Source: Branchiostoma floridae (lineage: Eukaryota > Chordata > Leptocardii > Amphioxiformes > Branchiostomatidae). From it: DNA of 64,000 nucleotides. The position numbers and the translations under genes are program-made. Shown here piece by piece: positions 11,152 through 26,100 of the stretch. Positions within the stretch are counted from its first letter, which is position 1; each line of letters opens with the position of its first letter. The notes below the pieces were generated by a model. The model was not told the DNA's origin. It did not search any database and was given only the letters and a program-made list of their open reading frames with translations. The stretch lies in assembly GCF_000003815.2 (NCBI RefSeq), contig NC_049987.1, forward strand, positions 12,766,700-12,830,699. The letters are read 5' to 3'.

Positions 11152-14100
11152 ATGGGTGAGTCTCCGAACCATTCTGCGGGTGGGCAGCGAGACGGGAGGG
11201 GAGGGGAGCGGTGGGGAAGGGTTGTGGGGAGGGGGAGGCCACTTCCTGGTTTCCAAGAGGGCAGGCAGGTTGGGGCAAGAAGTCCTAAGAAATGACACAT
11301 TTTCTTGGATTCAGGTGCAATGACGTTATGTAGGACAGGTTCACATTGTAAAGAGCCAAATTTACATAAATAGTATAACAGATTTTGCGACAAGGACTCG
11401 AACGCAAGACCAGAGAAGTGGTGTCTTGGATTTAAGATTCTCAAGGACTCAGGTGTGTTGTGGGTCTTGAACCGAGACAGGTACAAATCTATCAATCGGT
11501 TACCGTTACACCTTTCTTAGCTTGATGGCTGATCATTAGACCTACATTCCTATCAACCAGAATATCTCTAATTAATAATAGATATGATATAATGGTGTTG
11601 ACCCCTCTGGTTGGGATTTCAATACCAAATGACAGGTTCAGAGACATACATCACCCAAGGGACCATATAAACATGTGCAGGTACATGGATGCATTGTTGG
11701 GATTTAAGCATGTCTGCAAGGTGAAATGCAATATACTAGTCATCAAAGCAGCTGTTGTATAACTTGTAAGTTGCATGTAGCAATGCAAATATGCACCTGC
11801 TAGGATGAAGGAATTCCACACTTGTTACTTACATGTAGCAGCTGTTCCATAGTTAAGACACACCTCTTAAGAAAAAGTAACGTTAGCCAAAAAATATTTA
11901 GAAAAGGAAGTGTTGACTTGGTTGCATCTTATCCTCTTGGTTTTCTCTTTTTTGGGTATTCCTGATGTGCATTTCATATAAAGATTTGTTTGAATGTCTG
12001 ACAGAGCTGACACATTGCTGTAACTGTAACTAAATGATTGGCATTGGAATTTGGTGATACTGATGATGTAAGCAATTTTTGTCTTCACCAAAATCAGTAG
12101 GCCACAGTGATTGACAGTTGCTATAGATGTCTTCGAGACAAATAACGAACATCTTCCCCTTTCAGTCAAAGAGGAAGTGAAACTGTATTTTAAGAATGCT
12201 TACAATAATGGGATCTGTTATTTCAAGGTTCTATTTCCTCAATCTCCCATGGAAGATACATTACAGTGCATGTCTCCTATGTGTTTATGAAGTCTCAGCC
12301 CTGTAGGATCTGAATCATGTACAAGTTTTTCAGGAAACAACTGTTTCCTGCCCACTTCAGCAGCATAAAACTGGAATAATGCAGAGCATTAGGCTACATG
12401 TTAAAACAAAGAGGAAGCCTTTTTATGTGAATTGTAAGGTCTTCAACTCGTAATGGATGATGTATTACTTGGAGGAAAACAGCATTCATATGAAGTTAAG
12501 TCAGACGTTTTTCTGTTGTCAGAATGCTATTGCAACAATGTTTTATTAGCATACAAATATACAAGTTAAATGAAAGATAGAGAAAGGATTATTTTACAAA
12601 TATACGTGGTTGAAGAGGGTGTATTAGATATTAGCTGACTACAAAATAAGAAGTCATTTCTAACATTTGAGCCTGTTTTGAGGTACAAATAATATAACCA
12701 TATGCATACCACAAGTCTGACACAGAACCAGTATGTATTGGATCAATAGTTAAGGTAACAGCTGGTGCGTGTAGCCGGGTAGTGCATACACAGTGTAAAA
12801 GGTCAGACAGAATAGCTGAGTTTCTTCTTATCTGTGTGCAACATGGCAGGTTTGTGTGAGGGGACAGATGTCTGTAGTCTTGGATAGTTCATCAGAAGTA
12901 TGTTAGTTTTAAATTAGATGAACCCTTAAAACATGTAGTTGACAAAGGTATACCTTATAAATTTTTTATCAGCATTTCAGGCTGTTTCAAGGACTGAGAA
13001 AACATTACAAGAAAGGCTAGGGGCCACTTTGAATATACATGTACATTCTTGCAGTCAACGAGCAGTTGTTTTGTTATTCATATGGAGAAATGTGTGGGAG
13101 TGTAAAGCTCCCACTTATAAGAATTTCAAAATACAGTAACAAGTCTGGCACAGATTTGCCGACTGCTGGCATTTAAGGTCACGGACGTGAAAGATTTAAC
13201 TCAGAAAAAATATCAAACACATTTCAAGAAACTGGAGTGAACAATGGGTATGTTTAATAATTTACAAAACGTCCCTCTGCCATAGCCAAATATTGATTGT
13301 CTGAATGGTGAAATTCTTGTGTAGAGCTGTAATAAAATTTGCTGGATGAAAGGTGCTGTCTTCCAGGTGACTTGGTAGGCAGGAATGTTTGCATAATTGA
13401 TTAGGTGTGAAAGTGTTGTTTTCAGTGGGGCAGCGCACTTGTCGAGGTCAATTAAGGTAGACCCCTGAGGTTATCATTACCAATCTTGCTTTGTGCTATA
13501 ATATTTCATATTATTGACAGGTCATTGGAGACTATTTTTAGAAAAACATAACAAGAAATTGAAAGAAATCCTTTGATACAAAGGAAAGTGCATATAGAAT
13601 GTTGTAGTGTGCTGCCGGACACGTTCTGCGTTTGCCTGAGGATGAGCCTGTCAGTCTGTATGCACTTTACGTCCCTCCTCATGGCAGACGTAGACGGGGA
13701 CGCCAACCTACTACTTATCTACAGTACGTCCAGCGACTAATGGGAGACCATCATGGCCAGATCACCCCCAGGCAGCTTCGCCAGCTCGCTGCTGATAGGC
13801 GGAACTTTAGAAGGCTTGCAGTCGCCTGCGCTGCAGCCGAACGATGATGATGAGTGTGCTGCCGTAAAAACAAAGTGCCATGTAATTATATTTGATTGAA
13901 AGCCAGAACGTCAACAATGCCCACATTGTATTAACTAATTAACTAGTAACAGAAAAAGTGTGCTCAAAATATGATGCAAAATAATTTAATCTTAGTACTA
14001 CTAATGTTAGTGGAATAGCTGTTGATGTCTTGACAGAAAACAGAACATTTAGCTACAAGCAACCATATTGACTATTGCTATCAGTGAATTGAGAGGACAG

Positions 14101-17100
14101 TGGAAAAACGAAGACTTACTGTTAAGTCATTCATTTTTGCAAGGATTTAATTTCCTGGTAGAAGTGTTTTTGTTAGTAGATTTTCCTGGTTCAAGTTTGT
14201 GCCTCAAAAAATATTATTGAAGCACATATGATTTTGCAGAAGTTAAGCACAACGAAAGCTGCTAAAATAAAACCATCATAAACATTTGAAGATGTACAGT
14301 ATATGAAGACAGATAAAGACAGAGCGTTATCTTGTAGCAGGTCAAAGGGCAGTGTAAAGTTGAGAAACAAACAGCATTGTATTACTTACATGGTGTGGAA
14401 CAATGGACAGTACAGGTACCGTTTGTGTGTTTTTACAGTCTTTCACGTAGCTATGTGTTTAGCTTCTCAGTTGCATAGTATAGATTTAAGGCAGAATAGC
14501 TTACTCCATTTACTTACACTTTACTGAGTTTACAGCAGAGGATAATCCGATTGCTGCAACTGTAATTTGGTGTATTGGCTACATGTACTCGGTTGGGTAT
14601 CAAGAAAGTGTTTCGGAGCTGGATAGCATAAACGAGTAGTGTTGCATGTTTATTCAAGTGATGACAGATACTTTTGGCATGGTAACTGAACTGAATCAGT
14701 GATTGGGAGATCTTATTCAGCTACAGTACAAGCTCAAGTGTATAGAAATGTATGTTTTCACAACAGTAGGAAGATAAATATTGACCACCCCCCACCCTCA
14801 CCCCCTTCATCTATTTTGGAGTAGACCCAATCGGAAGTTATCATGGATACTGTACTATTGGGACATATAGGTGTGTAAACCTGTTCCTGTACAACTCTTG
14901 TTCTAATTGTCTGCGTTTCATTCCAGCTACTTGCTATCTTTGTCGGCTTTATATCAAATCCTTATATGATTACAGCTTTGTACAATAGATATGTGCTTCC
15001 TACTTTCCTACAATTTGCTTACTTTATTTTCATGTAATCAAATGTATGTGTAACTAAAGCAATATATTAAAGGCTACCAACTGTTATCAGTTAATATCTC
15101 AGATCGATTGTGGTTTGTTCGCTCCTCTATTATTTATGAGTACTACCAGCAGCTCTGGTGGGATCACTAAGGGAACATGCAAAAATGTGAAGGGGTGGGA
15201 GGGTCATGACACTTTGTAATCATTTTTACATAGAAATGTACCTGTACTTTCAAGCAGCCAGACTGAAATTTGTGTTTTTTCTTTGCATGAATCATTGAAT
15301 CAATGAGAAATCCCTGGATAGTAATCACTGTATTGCCAATCTTATGCAGCCGCTGTCTATAAGCTGTCAGTTTTTATAGCTCTGGACAGCAGAAGGGGGT
15401 AATGTGTTGCCATGGTGATAACAAGTATCCAGGAGCAGGGTCAGTGATGGGTTGGCTGAATTAGTACTGTACACATGTCAGAATGTAGAGGATGGGCTTC
15501 CATGGGATTGTGTGTGTTTTGTGTGTGTGTGTGTGTGTCGCTACTTCACAATCTAATGTACCAAAAGGGGGTCACTAGGGGTGAAAATTCAACTTCATTT
15601 TATTCTTTTTTTGTTATTAGCAGTTCAAAGGTACACAGCTTGGGCATACTATCCTAAAGGATCTCCGCACAACGAGCTTTTATAACTTTGGTACATGGGC
15701 TTTTATAAAAGGATCACTAAGGGGGTACGGACGCTACAACTGTAGAATAACTGGAACTGCAGCATACTGTATATTCAACATTAGAACAGAAAATGGGTGT
15801 TTTATCCTTATCTTCTTGTATAATTAGCATTTGCTATGCTAGAAAATCAACTTAAGTTGCAGTATGACTATGCTAGGTCCTTTTCTGGTCATCTGTTACT
15901 AAAGCAGCTATAATGATATGCGGGTATTTGGGCTTGAAGCAAAGATCAAATACTATAATTCTTCATCCAGGCACCATAGTAGCTAAATTTTGGTGGTTAT
16001 CTATCCTTATTGGGCTTCTACATGAAATTACAGCAGATATAGTGTATAACATAACATAGAATCTTTCATATGACCATTAATGAACAGCTCAAGGGGGGTA
16101 CGGACGCTACACAATTATAGTAAAGACTGGTAGTGAACAATGGAATTAGCCCACAGAACATGTCTATTTTCTGATAATTGTTAACTATTTATTAATTGAA
16201 GCATCCATTAATGCTACTGTGGCATTTTAAGAAAGAAAATGGGAGTATAAATATGCCAGTTGAGATTCCTCCCAGTTGGATCTGTACGTTTTAAGAACAG
16301 GCCTAATGGAAGATTTTACAGAATCTGATAAAGAAGTGAAGGTTTACATAAAAGAATATAACACAGTGCTTTCCAAGTCATCAAATCAGCAATATATACT
16401 TGCATCTTTCTTGAATACATGCTACATAGTTAGTTTGGAAATGAGAAACAGTAGTGCAGGGGGTACGGACGCTACACATTACATACTATGTAATACTATG
16501 TTAACGTTATGCCTTGTATAATGTAGATCTACCAATCTGGTGTTCTTATATCAGCTAAACTCATGGGGGAATATCAAACATCATCTCACATCCATCTTTG
16601 GCTGCTTTGGAATGGACCACTTAATGAAGTCTGAGGGGGTGTAGCAAATGTGGATTTGTGGAGGAAACCTCAGAAAAATGCAGCTCAAATTCATTGAAAA
16701 GTCACATTTTTAGAGAAAAAAGTTAACCAATCATATCTGTAAGAACTGTAATTAATGTATTGAATCACAATTGTAGCAGTTGGACAGTAATTTTAACAGC
16801 ATTTTGCTAAAAAACCTCAAATGGGGGTACGGACGCTACAGGTGGGGGTACGGACGCTACAGGGGGTACGGACGCTACATTTTGATGTTTATGATGCTAT
16901 GCTAGGTAGAGTTTTCAGGACAGCAATGGTTTAAAGGGTGTTCTAGTATGTGGTAATAGAGACCTCAAAACTGTCATAATCACAAGCTTGTGGGATTTAC
17001 TTAATACACAAATTAAGGGGGGGTACGGACGCTACAGATTTTTTTCGGAAAATGACATCCTGGACATTGCTTGTAAATAATATGTCATAAGAATGTGCTA

Positions 17101-20100
17101 CTGATCTTATTCTACTTCTGACCTTATATACACATAATACCTTACATTTACATACAAAGACAACACCAATATTAGCAAACAATTAGCTTCTACAGACTCA
17201 GATATATCCAGTTGAAATAACATCGGAAACTGTCAACATGTTGGTAAAATGGGAAAATTGTCCCTATGGAACCAAAAAATGGTCATATCCTTAAAAAAAG
17301 CATAAAATCACTAGTAGTCACATGACTGCATATCAAAAGCAAGTGGTTTCTAACTTCCAACTACAATTTTTCTGTTAGGTCAAAGGTTTAAGAATTAGTA
17401 AAAACTGAATGGTCCCCGATAACGCTTAAAATTGAGCATTTTTAGGTCATACTTTGGTCAATATTTTCGCCAAATATTGACCGATTTACAAAATTCTTTT
17501 GGTGACATGTTCCTTGTTGTACCAGGTTTGGGGAAATGAATTTATAAAACAGCTATAGGCTGTGTATTTTTTGCTATCAACTGATAACATGTCAGAAAAA
17601 AAATGGGTACATTAGATTGTGAAGTAGCCGGTGTGTGTGCCTGTCTGTATGTGTGTGTGTTTGTGTGTGTGTATGTGTGAGTGTGTGTGTATTTGTGTGT
17701 GTTACAAGAGTAAGAACCATCACAATTTACAATTCATTTGCTTTTCAGAACAGTTATCTACATTCTAAGACATTTCAGTGTATGTATTTTTGTCGTCTAT
17801 GTTTACCCCGAGAATGAACCATGTATATCCGTCTAATATAAGTATGTTAGTCCAGGAAATGTACTAAAGAAGGTAGGCACATTTAGTCATTTGTTTTGCC
17901 ATAGTTCTGTTATAGTGACATTGTGCACAATGTAGTTTCACACAAAGCAGTGAGGAAATGTAGATAAGCAGGTGACAAGCCACACTTAAGAAGGAGGATG
18001 TGTGATAATGTGTATGTTGAACAGTTCTGGAGACAGTGATCTGATGACTATACTATGTAGGTCAGGTCACAACCTCCAATTTGTCTGCAAAAAATCTAGC
18101 TGAGGTAAATATAGTAGTTTAGAACCTAGATATGCCAGTCAAAATGTTTGAGGCTAGAACAATGTCAGTGCAAGGAGGTTAAAAAAATCAACCTCCTTGG
18201 TCAGTGTTATATGGAGAACTATGACCTATAGCTAATACTCCAGCAAAACTCCAAGTCCAACATGCTGGTATTACAAATTCTATTTCAACAACAAATCCCA
18301 TTCATTACTTCCCTATCCATAATATTTGATATTTGTAGCACACTTCAACCTCCACTTTATAGTTTAATAATAATAGTAATTTTCTTTAGGTACCTGATTA
18401 CAGGTAGAAATTCTTGTAAGCAGGTGACTTGACTGTATCAATATATACACCTATAACCTTAGACAAACAAGTTTTTTTTTTTAGGATAAAAACTCAACAA
18501 TGACTGTCCAGATTTTTTAATCCATATGCACCCTACAGAGTAAAGGACAAGCTTTCGTGATATTCCAAAATTTTCCCATGTACATGTAGTGAGGTAATGC
18601 CCATATAAGGCCAGGAGGTAGTGTTTGTGTGGGAGGGAGGAAGCCTGCCTGCCCCAGAGGAAACCACCAGGACTGGGGATGCTGTGATAAGGACTGATTA
18701 CTCATGATAAGGGCTGAAAACTGGGAAACTCTACCAATACATACCAGGGCTCGAAATACTGGGTGCATGTGCACCCAGGTGCACCCAAAATTGGAACTGT
18801 GCACCCAATTTTTTTCAGTGGGTGCACAGGGTGCACCCAAATATTTTCATAGGTTTATGTATGGAAAGATATCAAGTATGCTAGTATACATGATATTCTT
18901 GACATCTAAGTGTTAGAAAGATAATAAAAATGTCTGTCATGTTACTTGTATTAGAATTTGATAGCTTGTAACTAAATTTTGTTATTAGGTTTTCTTGACA
19001 TTCTACTTAAATTTAAGTTGTGCACCAAATTTGTTAAGCTGGGTGCACCAGTGCACCTAATCCCAAAAATGAATTTCGAGCCCTGCATACTGTAAACATA
19101 CAGGGGTATAGTGGTCATGCAATTAAAGATTGATACTGTTATAAAAGTACAAATTTGGCAATGTTTAAGCAGTGCCACATAAGTAATGTGATCTAGTGGT
19201 TAGCAATCCTTCTTTTGACCAAAAGGGCTTTAGTGCTTTAATACCCACTTTTCAAAAGTGCAAGGTCATTCAAAAATGTTTCTACATCCAACTTTTCCCC
19301 TCCAGCATTTTTCTGCCACGATCTTCTCTGCCATTTCTATTTCCAGTATTGAACTTGAATTTGAAGTTTATGATCATTCTTGGTCTTTACTTTCCACAAT
19401 GGTACAAAGAGCAAATGTCTATTCTATCATATTCTATTTTTACATTTAATTGAATGTTACAAGTGGATGTTTTTACACTTTTATTGTTGCATCAATAAAC
19501 TCAATAAATGGCTGCACTGGTAATAGCACTTCAAGCACTTAACTGTATTCCTGTCCTCATGTAATGTTCTATAGTCATTGCACAAATGAACAGAGGTATA
19601 CATTTGGGTGAAAGTCCTGTTAGTTATAAATACAAGTTTTGTTGTGGAGTACATCATGTAAACCTGCTATTTCCCCTACAGTTGAGGTACGGGTGGAGTT
19701 TGATTATGAAGCAGAGCTGGATGACGAGCTGTCGTTAAAGATTGGTGACATCATCACCAACGTGAAGCAGCAAGATGGCGGCTGGTGGGAGGGCGAACTG
19801 AACGGGAAGAAGGGCGTGTTCCCCGACAACTTTGTCAAGGTCAGGCAAGGAGAGGGGGGCTGTAGTATGGTATTTTTGACTTGGAAAAAAAAATGTTCAC
19901 GGCATTGATAAATATTTCCTTAGTTAATAGCATGTAAATGAATTATTTGTTTTGTTTTCTCGTGTTTAATTCAAGTAGTACTGTATGTTACGTGGATCAT
20001 TAGATGGTTCATCTTCATGTAAAGCCAGGTAGCACTGCACATTAACCACCACTGTCTTGTTAATCACCCACAAGCTGCTCTCACCAGGTAATGAGGACGG

Positions 20101-23100
20101 GGTTCGTGTCACAGTTTCATGCACAGCTCCTTTTTTTTCCTAGCATGGTTTTAACACTTCTGGGTTCTGGAATAAAGATGATAGGCTTCAATGATCAACA
20201 TGTTGATAAGATATTTTAAAGCCTTATATATTTTCATTTCGTGAAATTCTGGCTAAAACACTGTGTCTATTGCACCTTTTGAACCTGTACCAAGTCATGC
20301 GTATATCTGTTATTTCCAGCTGCAACTTTGCTATTTTTGGTGTAAAACAGATGTTGTAAACCTGGTATGCACACCTGGTATGTCCTATTGAAAGAAATAT
20401 GCTAGGAAGAGCACCATGACATTCAAATGTTCATGGTCCTGGATCTTTGTTTGTTTAACCAGTTTATATTTCAATCCTTTCCTTTCCTTTTTTATTTTTT
20501 ATTTTTTTAATTTTCATTCTGTTTTCTTTAGCCAGGGTAGCCCAACTCAGTGTATCACACTGCTTTACAGTGGGCCCTTTGTGTGAAATCATTCTCTTTC
20601 TTTGGCTATGGACCTTGAATTGCTGTCGGCACTCTATTGGTATTCATCAAAAAATTGTTGCTAAATGTATATGTATTTTCCACAGGTGATAAAGAAAGGA
20701 TCTCCCCCGGCCAAACCATCAGACAAGACAAACAGCCAAGATAAGGACGAGGGGGGCAACGTGGCCAAGCTGGCGTCCCGGCTGAGCATGAGGGGGGTCC
20801 CCCTGGCAGGCATGGCCCCTCCTGGAGAGGGGGGTGTCACGAGAAGACGTAAGTATACAGATAAATGTACATTTTTCTCAGAGTAATTGATCACAGCAGG
20901 GTCTTAGATTTAGAACAGAGCCTTATTCCTTATCATGACATTGTTTTTGTCAACATTTGTTTCTGTTGTGTGTAATTTGTAACATGTTACCCTAACCAGT
21001 CCTTAGAGTTAGACAACCAGGCACACTCTAACCATTCCATCCCTAAGCTTTTGTCTTGGCTGCGACGTGCAAACCCCTCCTCCCATCGTCCAGATGACAT
21101 TACACCCCTCCCTCCTTCAAGTGGATATCTCTTCTGTAACCATAACAGACCTGTCTTGGTTGTCTTGATGTGACTGTTTTGTCTATTGTGTCATTTGTGC
21201 AGCATTTGTGCCCAAGTGAAACCCAGGCAAGTGGAGCAACAGACAGGCATAATATACCAGCCTCTGACAGTTTAGCCTATCTAACTCTGAATCTACACAT
21301 CCACCTGGCCAATTACTGTCATAAGATCTTGAAATCATGTGTCAGATCCCTTCGCATGGTCTCATTCTTATTTAGATCATTTTCCTAATATTTGACTTAG
21401 AGAGTTGGGAAGATGTTCTATGTCTGACTCAAACTCAAGGTAATGTCATTTGTTATGAGAGTGAGCATGAACAGAACATCCTCTCTTTCAAGAACTGCTG
21501 CCGACTGAAGCATGCAGCATGCTGGTATAGTGTGACTGGGAGTAGAGCTTACTGATAGAAGAGCTGCTGCTGCTCCATCATGTAGTCTTTCTCCCTCTGC
21601 CAGTTTAGACTTAGAGCACATGACTGAATAACGATTCACACTACTCATGAAATAGGTTTTTGTGTTATTTAACCTGAATCTTTATCGTCCTAAATCACAG
21701 CCACTGTGCAGAGGAGAGACCCAGGCAAGTCTAACATAAACAACAGGTTCCTTCTCAAAATGGATCATAGGTCATAGAAGGCATAGGTCAAATGTAAAAG
21801 GTCATTCCTCTATTTGCTGGGGCTGGGACATCTGTCAATCATTAGTCATCAACTTGTAGCTGTGAAAATGACACAGATATTCTCATGATTAAAATTGTTG
21901 CTGTATAGTGTCTTCTGTATCTATATTGCGAGTATAACTGCCCTTCGGTGTAACACACCGGTTTTGCCACCATGTAGTGGTTCCAAGACTATTGAAAGTT
22001 GACCTATGGCTTGTGACCTTACAAAATTGAACTTCTGAGATGAGCAGGTTAATGATTTGGCCTCAAGATTCTTCATCTACGAATTCGAATACTTCAAATT
22101 AATGTATCATCAATGTGACAGGATAATACTCTTGAAATGGGAATTTTGCTATAACCTATTGTATGTTCCCCCAGTTATTTGTTTTATTCAACAAAACAAA
22201 GGTATAATCTGTGAATGAAATTTCATGAAATCTTCATAGCCTACTAAATCAATGATTTATGAAGATTATCAGATTTGTGTAGTTTTTAACTTCATACTGC
22301 AATTTGAAAGAAACAATAAATGGATCGGAATTCTCTCATTTTTCTTGTTAGCTTGAACATCACAAGGCTTTGTAAATAATAAAAAAATCCTCATTTTCTA
22401 ACCCTATCTTTGAACGGAATGAGGGCCAAGTAATCACAATGTCTTCTATATTGAAGTACAAAAAGGATGACCTTTGTGTATGTCTTCTTTTTTAGCCCAA
22501 GCAGAAAAGACCAGAAAGCTGCGCTGCAAAGCCCAGTACAGCTACGCCCCAGAAAACATGGACGAGCTTCGTCTGGAGGTGGGGGACGTGATTGAGATCC
22601 TGAAACAGGAGGAGGAGGGGTGGTGGGAGGGGTCGCTGAACGGCAAGTCTGGCGTCTTCCCATCCAACTTTGTCGAAGTCATCAAGGAAGAGGATAAGGA
22701 GAACATTGAGGAGCATCAGAAGGAAAAACCTACTGGTAAGACAAAACTGTTGTGATCTATTGACCAATCCATCTTGACTACATCCATAATAATTAGCAAT
22801 TCAACCAATGATAGCATGGCAATTAGCAGTTTGACCAATGAGACATTGGTTATGTCAAAAAGCAGCTACTCAAGCAACTGGATATGATTTTGGAAAAATT
22901 CATATCCCAAATCATATCCAGTTGCTTGAGTAGGTACTTTTTGGCGTATCTTTTACCCCGTTGTCTAACCTTCTTCAGTGATTGAATATCCGCCAAATAC
23001 TTGCATTTTTATTTTGCACTTTTAAGTTTTGTCGGAGATGGGCAAGGATGAGGGATCAGTCTATTACCTTTTTTTCTAGTAGTAGCTCTATTGATATGTC

Positions 23101-26100
23101 TGGTTGATTTTATGTATGTGTAAATAATGTAGTGCTAAATCTTGAATTGTTGAAATGCAACATTCATGAATCATATTTCAATAGTGGCTATCTCCCACTG
23201 CTATGATAAAGCTTCCATATAAACAAATTGGTGCCAAACGTTTCTTATTTTGATTTCTGTACTCTTCAGCTCCACCACCTCAGCAAGAAGAAAAGAATGG
23301 CCCAAGTGGTGAACCCCCGCAGCAACTCAAACAACCCAAGAAAGTACGAGGGGTCGGGCTGGGGGACATCTTTGGCAACAGTCCTCTCACGCTGCGTACA
23401 AAGGCTACAGACTCTGTCCACGAGAAAGACAAACACTCACATACAGACCACATTGCCAAGGTGAGGGACACTGCAAAAACTGCAAAACATAAAATCACAA
23501 TGAACATACAGTACTGTATGTCACTTCTGTCACTTTGTGTAGGTCAGGATGAACGTACAGTAGAACATCCATAATATGTACTTTAACCATGACATTTTGG
23601 CGGTAAAGTATCTTTGTTAGATATCTATACAACTACTTCCTTGCGTCTTATGTTTTGGTGTTGTGTTTCCAGAGTGGCTCACTGAAAAAGAAAGCTCCGC
23701 CTGTCCCAAGTGAACCCCCAGCTAAGGATGAAAAAGGTAAGAAAAGGGATTTTTCTGCATTGATCAGTGCCTGACGGTGTAAGACTGACCAACATTGTTA
23801 AGGGGATCAACATATTAAAAACTATTAAGAGAAATTCACAAAAATATTTTCGGGATCCAGATCCATATCTTTTCTATATAATCCTGTAGCTGAGGCCTTG
23901 GACCACCAGAAAAGTATTCAGTTACATACAGACCAACAAAAATCTGTTCCTTGACTTAAAAGGTGCTCAGTCATGTCTAATGAGTTCTATCTTCTTATCA
24001 GCGCCCAAGCCAGTAGAAAAGGCGAAAGTTCTCTTCGACTACACGGCAGAGAACGAGGATGAGCTGACGTTAAAGGTCGGGGAGGTCATCATCATCAGGA
24101 GTAAGGAGAGTGTGGACAGTGGTTGGTGGGAGGGAGAGGTCGGCGGCAGGGTCGGAGTCTTCCCCGACAACTTCGTGGAACTGCTGCCACCAGAGGAGGT
24201 TTGTTTTCACTTCCATAGTGGTTTAATCAAGATTTAAACTATTTCAGGTATCATTTTGTTTTTTTATTTGAAGTCAAGAAATTGTGATGTCTCTGTATCA
24301 GAATTTGTTTAAAACAGGTTAAAATTTAGATACAAGTTTTCCAAGGTAAAAAGGTTCCAAATTTGGTGCGTCTAGACAAGTCTGCACAATTTTTGTGATT
24401 TTTCCAGCCATACCGCTGGACTGGAAACTGTTTAACAATTTTATGGACAATGACGATATAGAAGGATTCAGTGGAGAGATGTTTTAACTGAAATTTATGA
24501 AAATTATGTCTATTATAAGAAAAATTGTTGAGATTTCTTTTTTATATTCTTGCAAGCTCAATCTTTAGCTTTCTCCCTGCTGCCTAACTAATCAACATTT
24601 GATTACCAAAGGAGGCAGGGAGAAAGTTAATAGCATTTTCCTCACTTGTAGTGGCAAGTCTATAATAGAATGAATTGCTATGTAAGATGCCTTTTCAGGC
24701 CAATTTTGAGCTATACACATACTTCACAGTTAGAAATCAGAAAATGCAAGGAAATGGCCATTTTGCTTTTAAATGCCTCTTATAAGCCTGTTTTATCATG
24801 ACATCAGACTTGACTGCAGCTTTGTCTCCTGTTAAACAAGACAACATTTTGGCTTGCACCACCTTTGCCCAGCACCTGCCAGCTTTTTTTGCACCCAGCA
24901 CAGATTTGTTTTTACTACAAATGTAGCTGTTTATGTTGTTTTTGTTACCCTGTAGCAGGGGCCAGACGTGCCGCCTAGACAGGTACTACGGAAAGTTCTT
25001 GTAAGCATTCTCACAGACACTGATTTCAAATGACAAAAGAATAACCCAATGACTGCTTCTGTTGGTGATCCTAATGTAAGGGTCGTGGTGGCTGGATGTA
25101 AGGTTATTTTAACACAGATAAATAATCCAGATTGATGCTTTTTAAGTGTTTCAGTGATGGCAAGTTGCAAAGCAAAGATTAAAGATTGAAAGTTTCTTCA
25201 CAATGTATGGCAAATATAATACAACTGTATGGACTATACATTACTGGCATACATATACTGCTCAAGTGTTAAAGGTGGTGGGATGGGTTTAGCAATGTTG
25301 TCTCAATTGTTCATCGCAGTTCCTTTGATATTGACTAACTGACAAAACTTAGGAGAACAAAACAGTACAGTGACATTCATACAGTCAACTACAAACTACA
25401 AAATAGAAATAAAAACTAATTCTTACACCCGTAATACCCATGATATCATGTTACAAACAGGAAGGGCTTCATTATCTTTTCTAATAACAAAGCAATCTTT
25501 TATGTATTTCCCTAATTTTGCATAATGAGATTTATTCATTAGGTACATGCAAGAAAACACTGTAAGTCTGAAAAGCAATGGAAACAAGAAAATCATTGCA
25601 ATAACTAACTTACAGCAAGTGACTGCTAAACTTCAGCAAAAAAAACTGAACTGAAGGCTATTCCATTTCAAAAAACAAGTGAGTGGGGCACTTCAGAAAT
25701 TTTGCCCAAGATTAGGGGTATAGGAGCCTCAGTAGTCAGTACACTTTGATACTACACGTACAATGATGGAGGTAGATAGGCAATAAAGACTCCCCCCGCA
25801 ACCTTTTGAATAGAATGACCCAAACACTATCATCACTATTTGTTAACATTATTTGCTGAGTAATGTAAACTGTTGTGACTATGATACCAGGTAGGATGTC
25901 TACACAATACCTTTCATAACTTTCTCCTGTTGTTTTTCAGCCTCCTCGACCAAAGAAGCCGCCACCACCATCGGCCTCAGTCAAACCTGTAGGAGGTAAA
26001 CAGAAGAATCTCAGATATATCAGAAAGTAGAAATATTTATTGTAATGCACTATTTAAGTTTTTCTTACGAGGGGCGTGCAATAAGTAATGGTCCTGACCC

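Noticed and set aside
17635-17817. Cys/Val-rich open frame
   Set aside because: Translation of a GT-rich tract.
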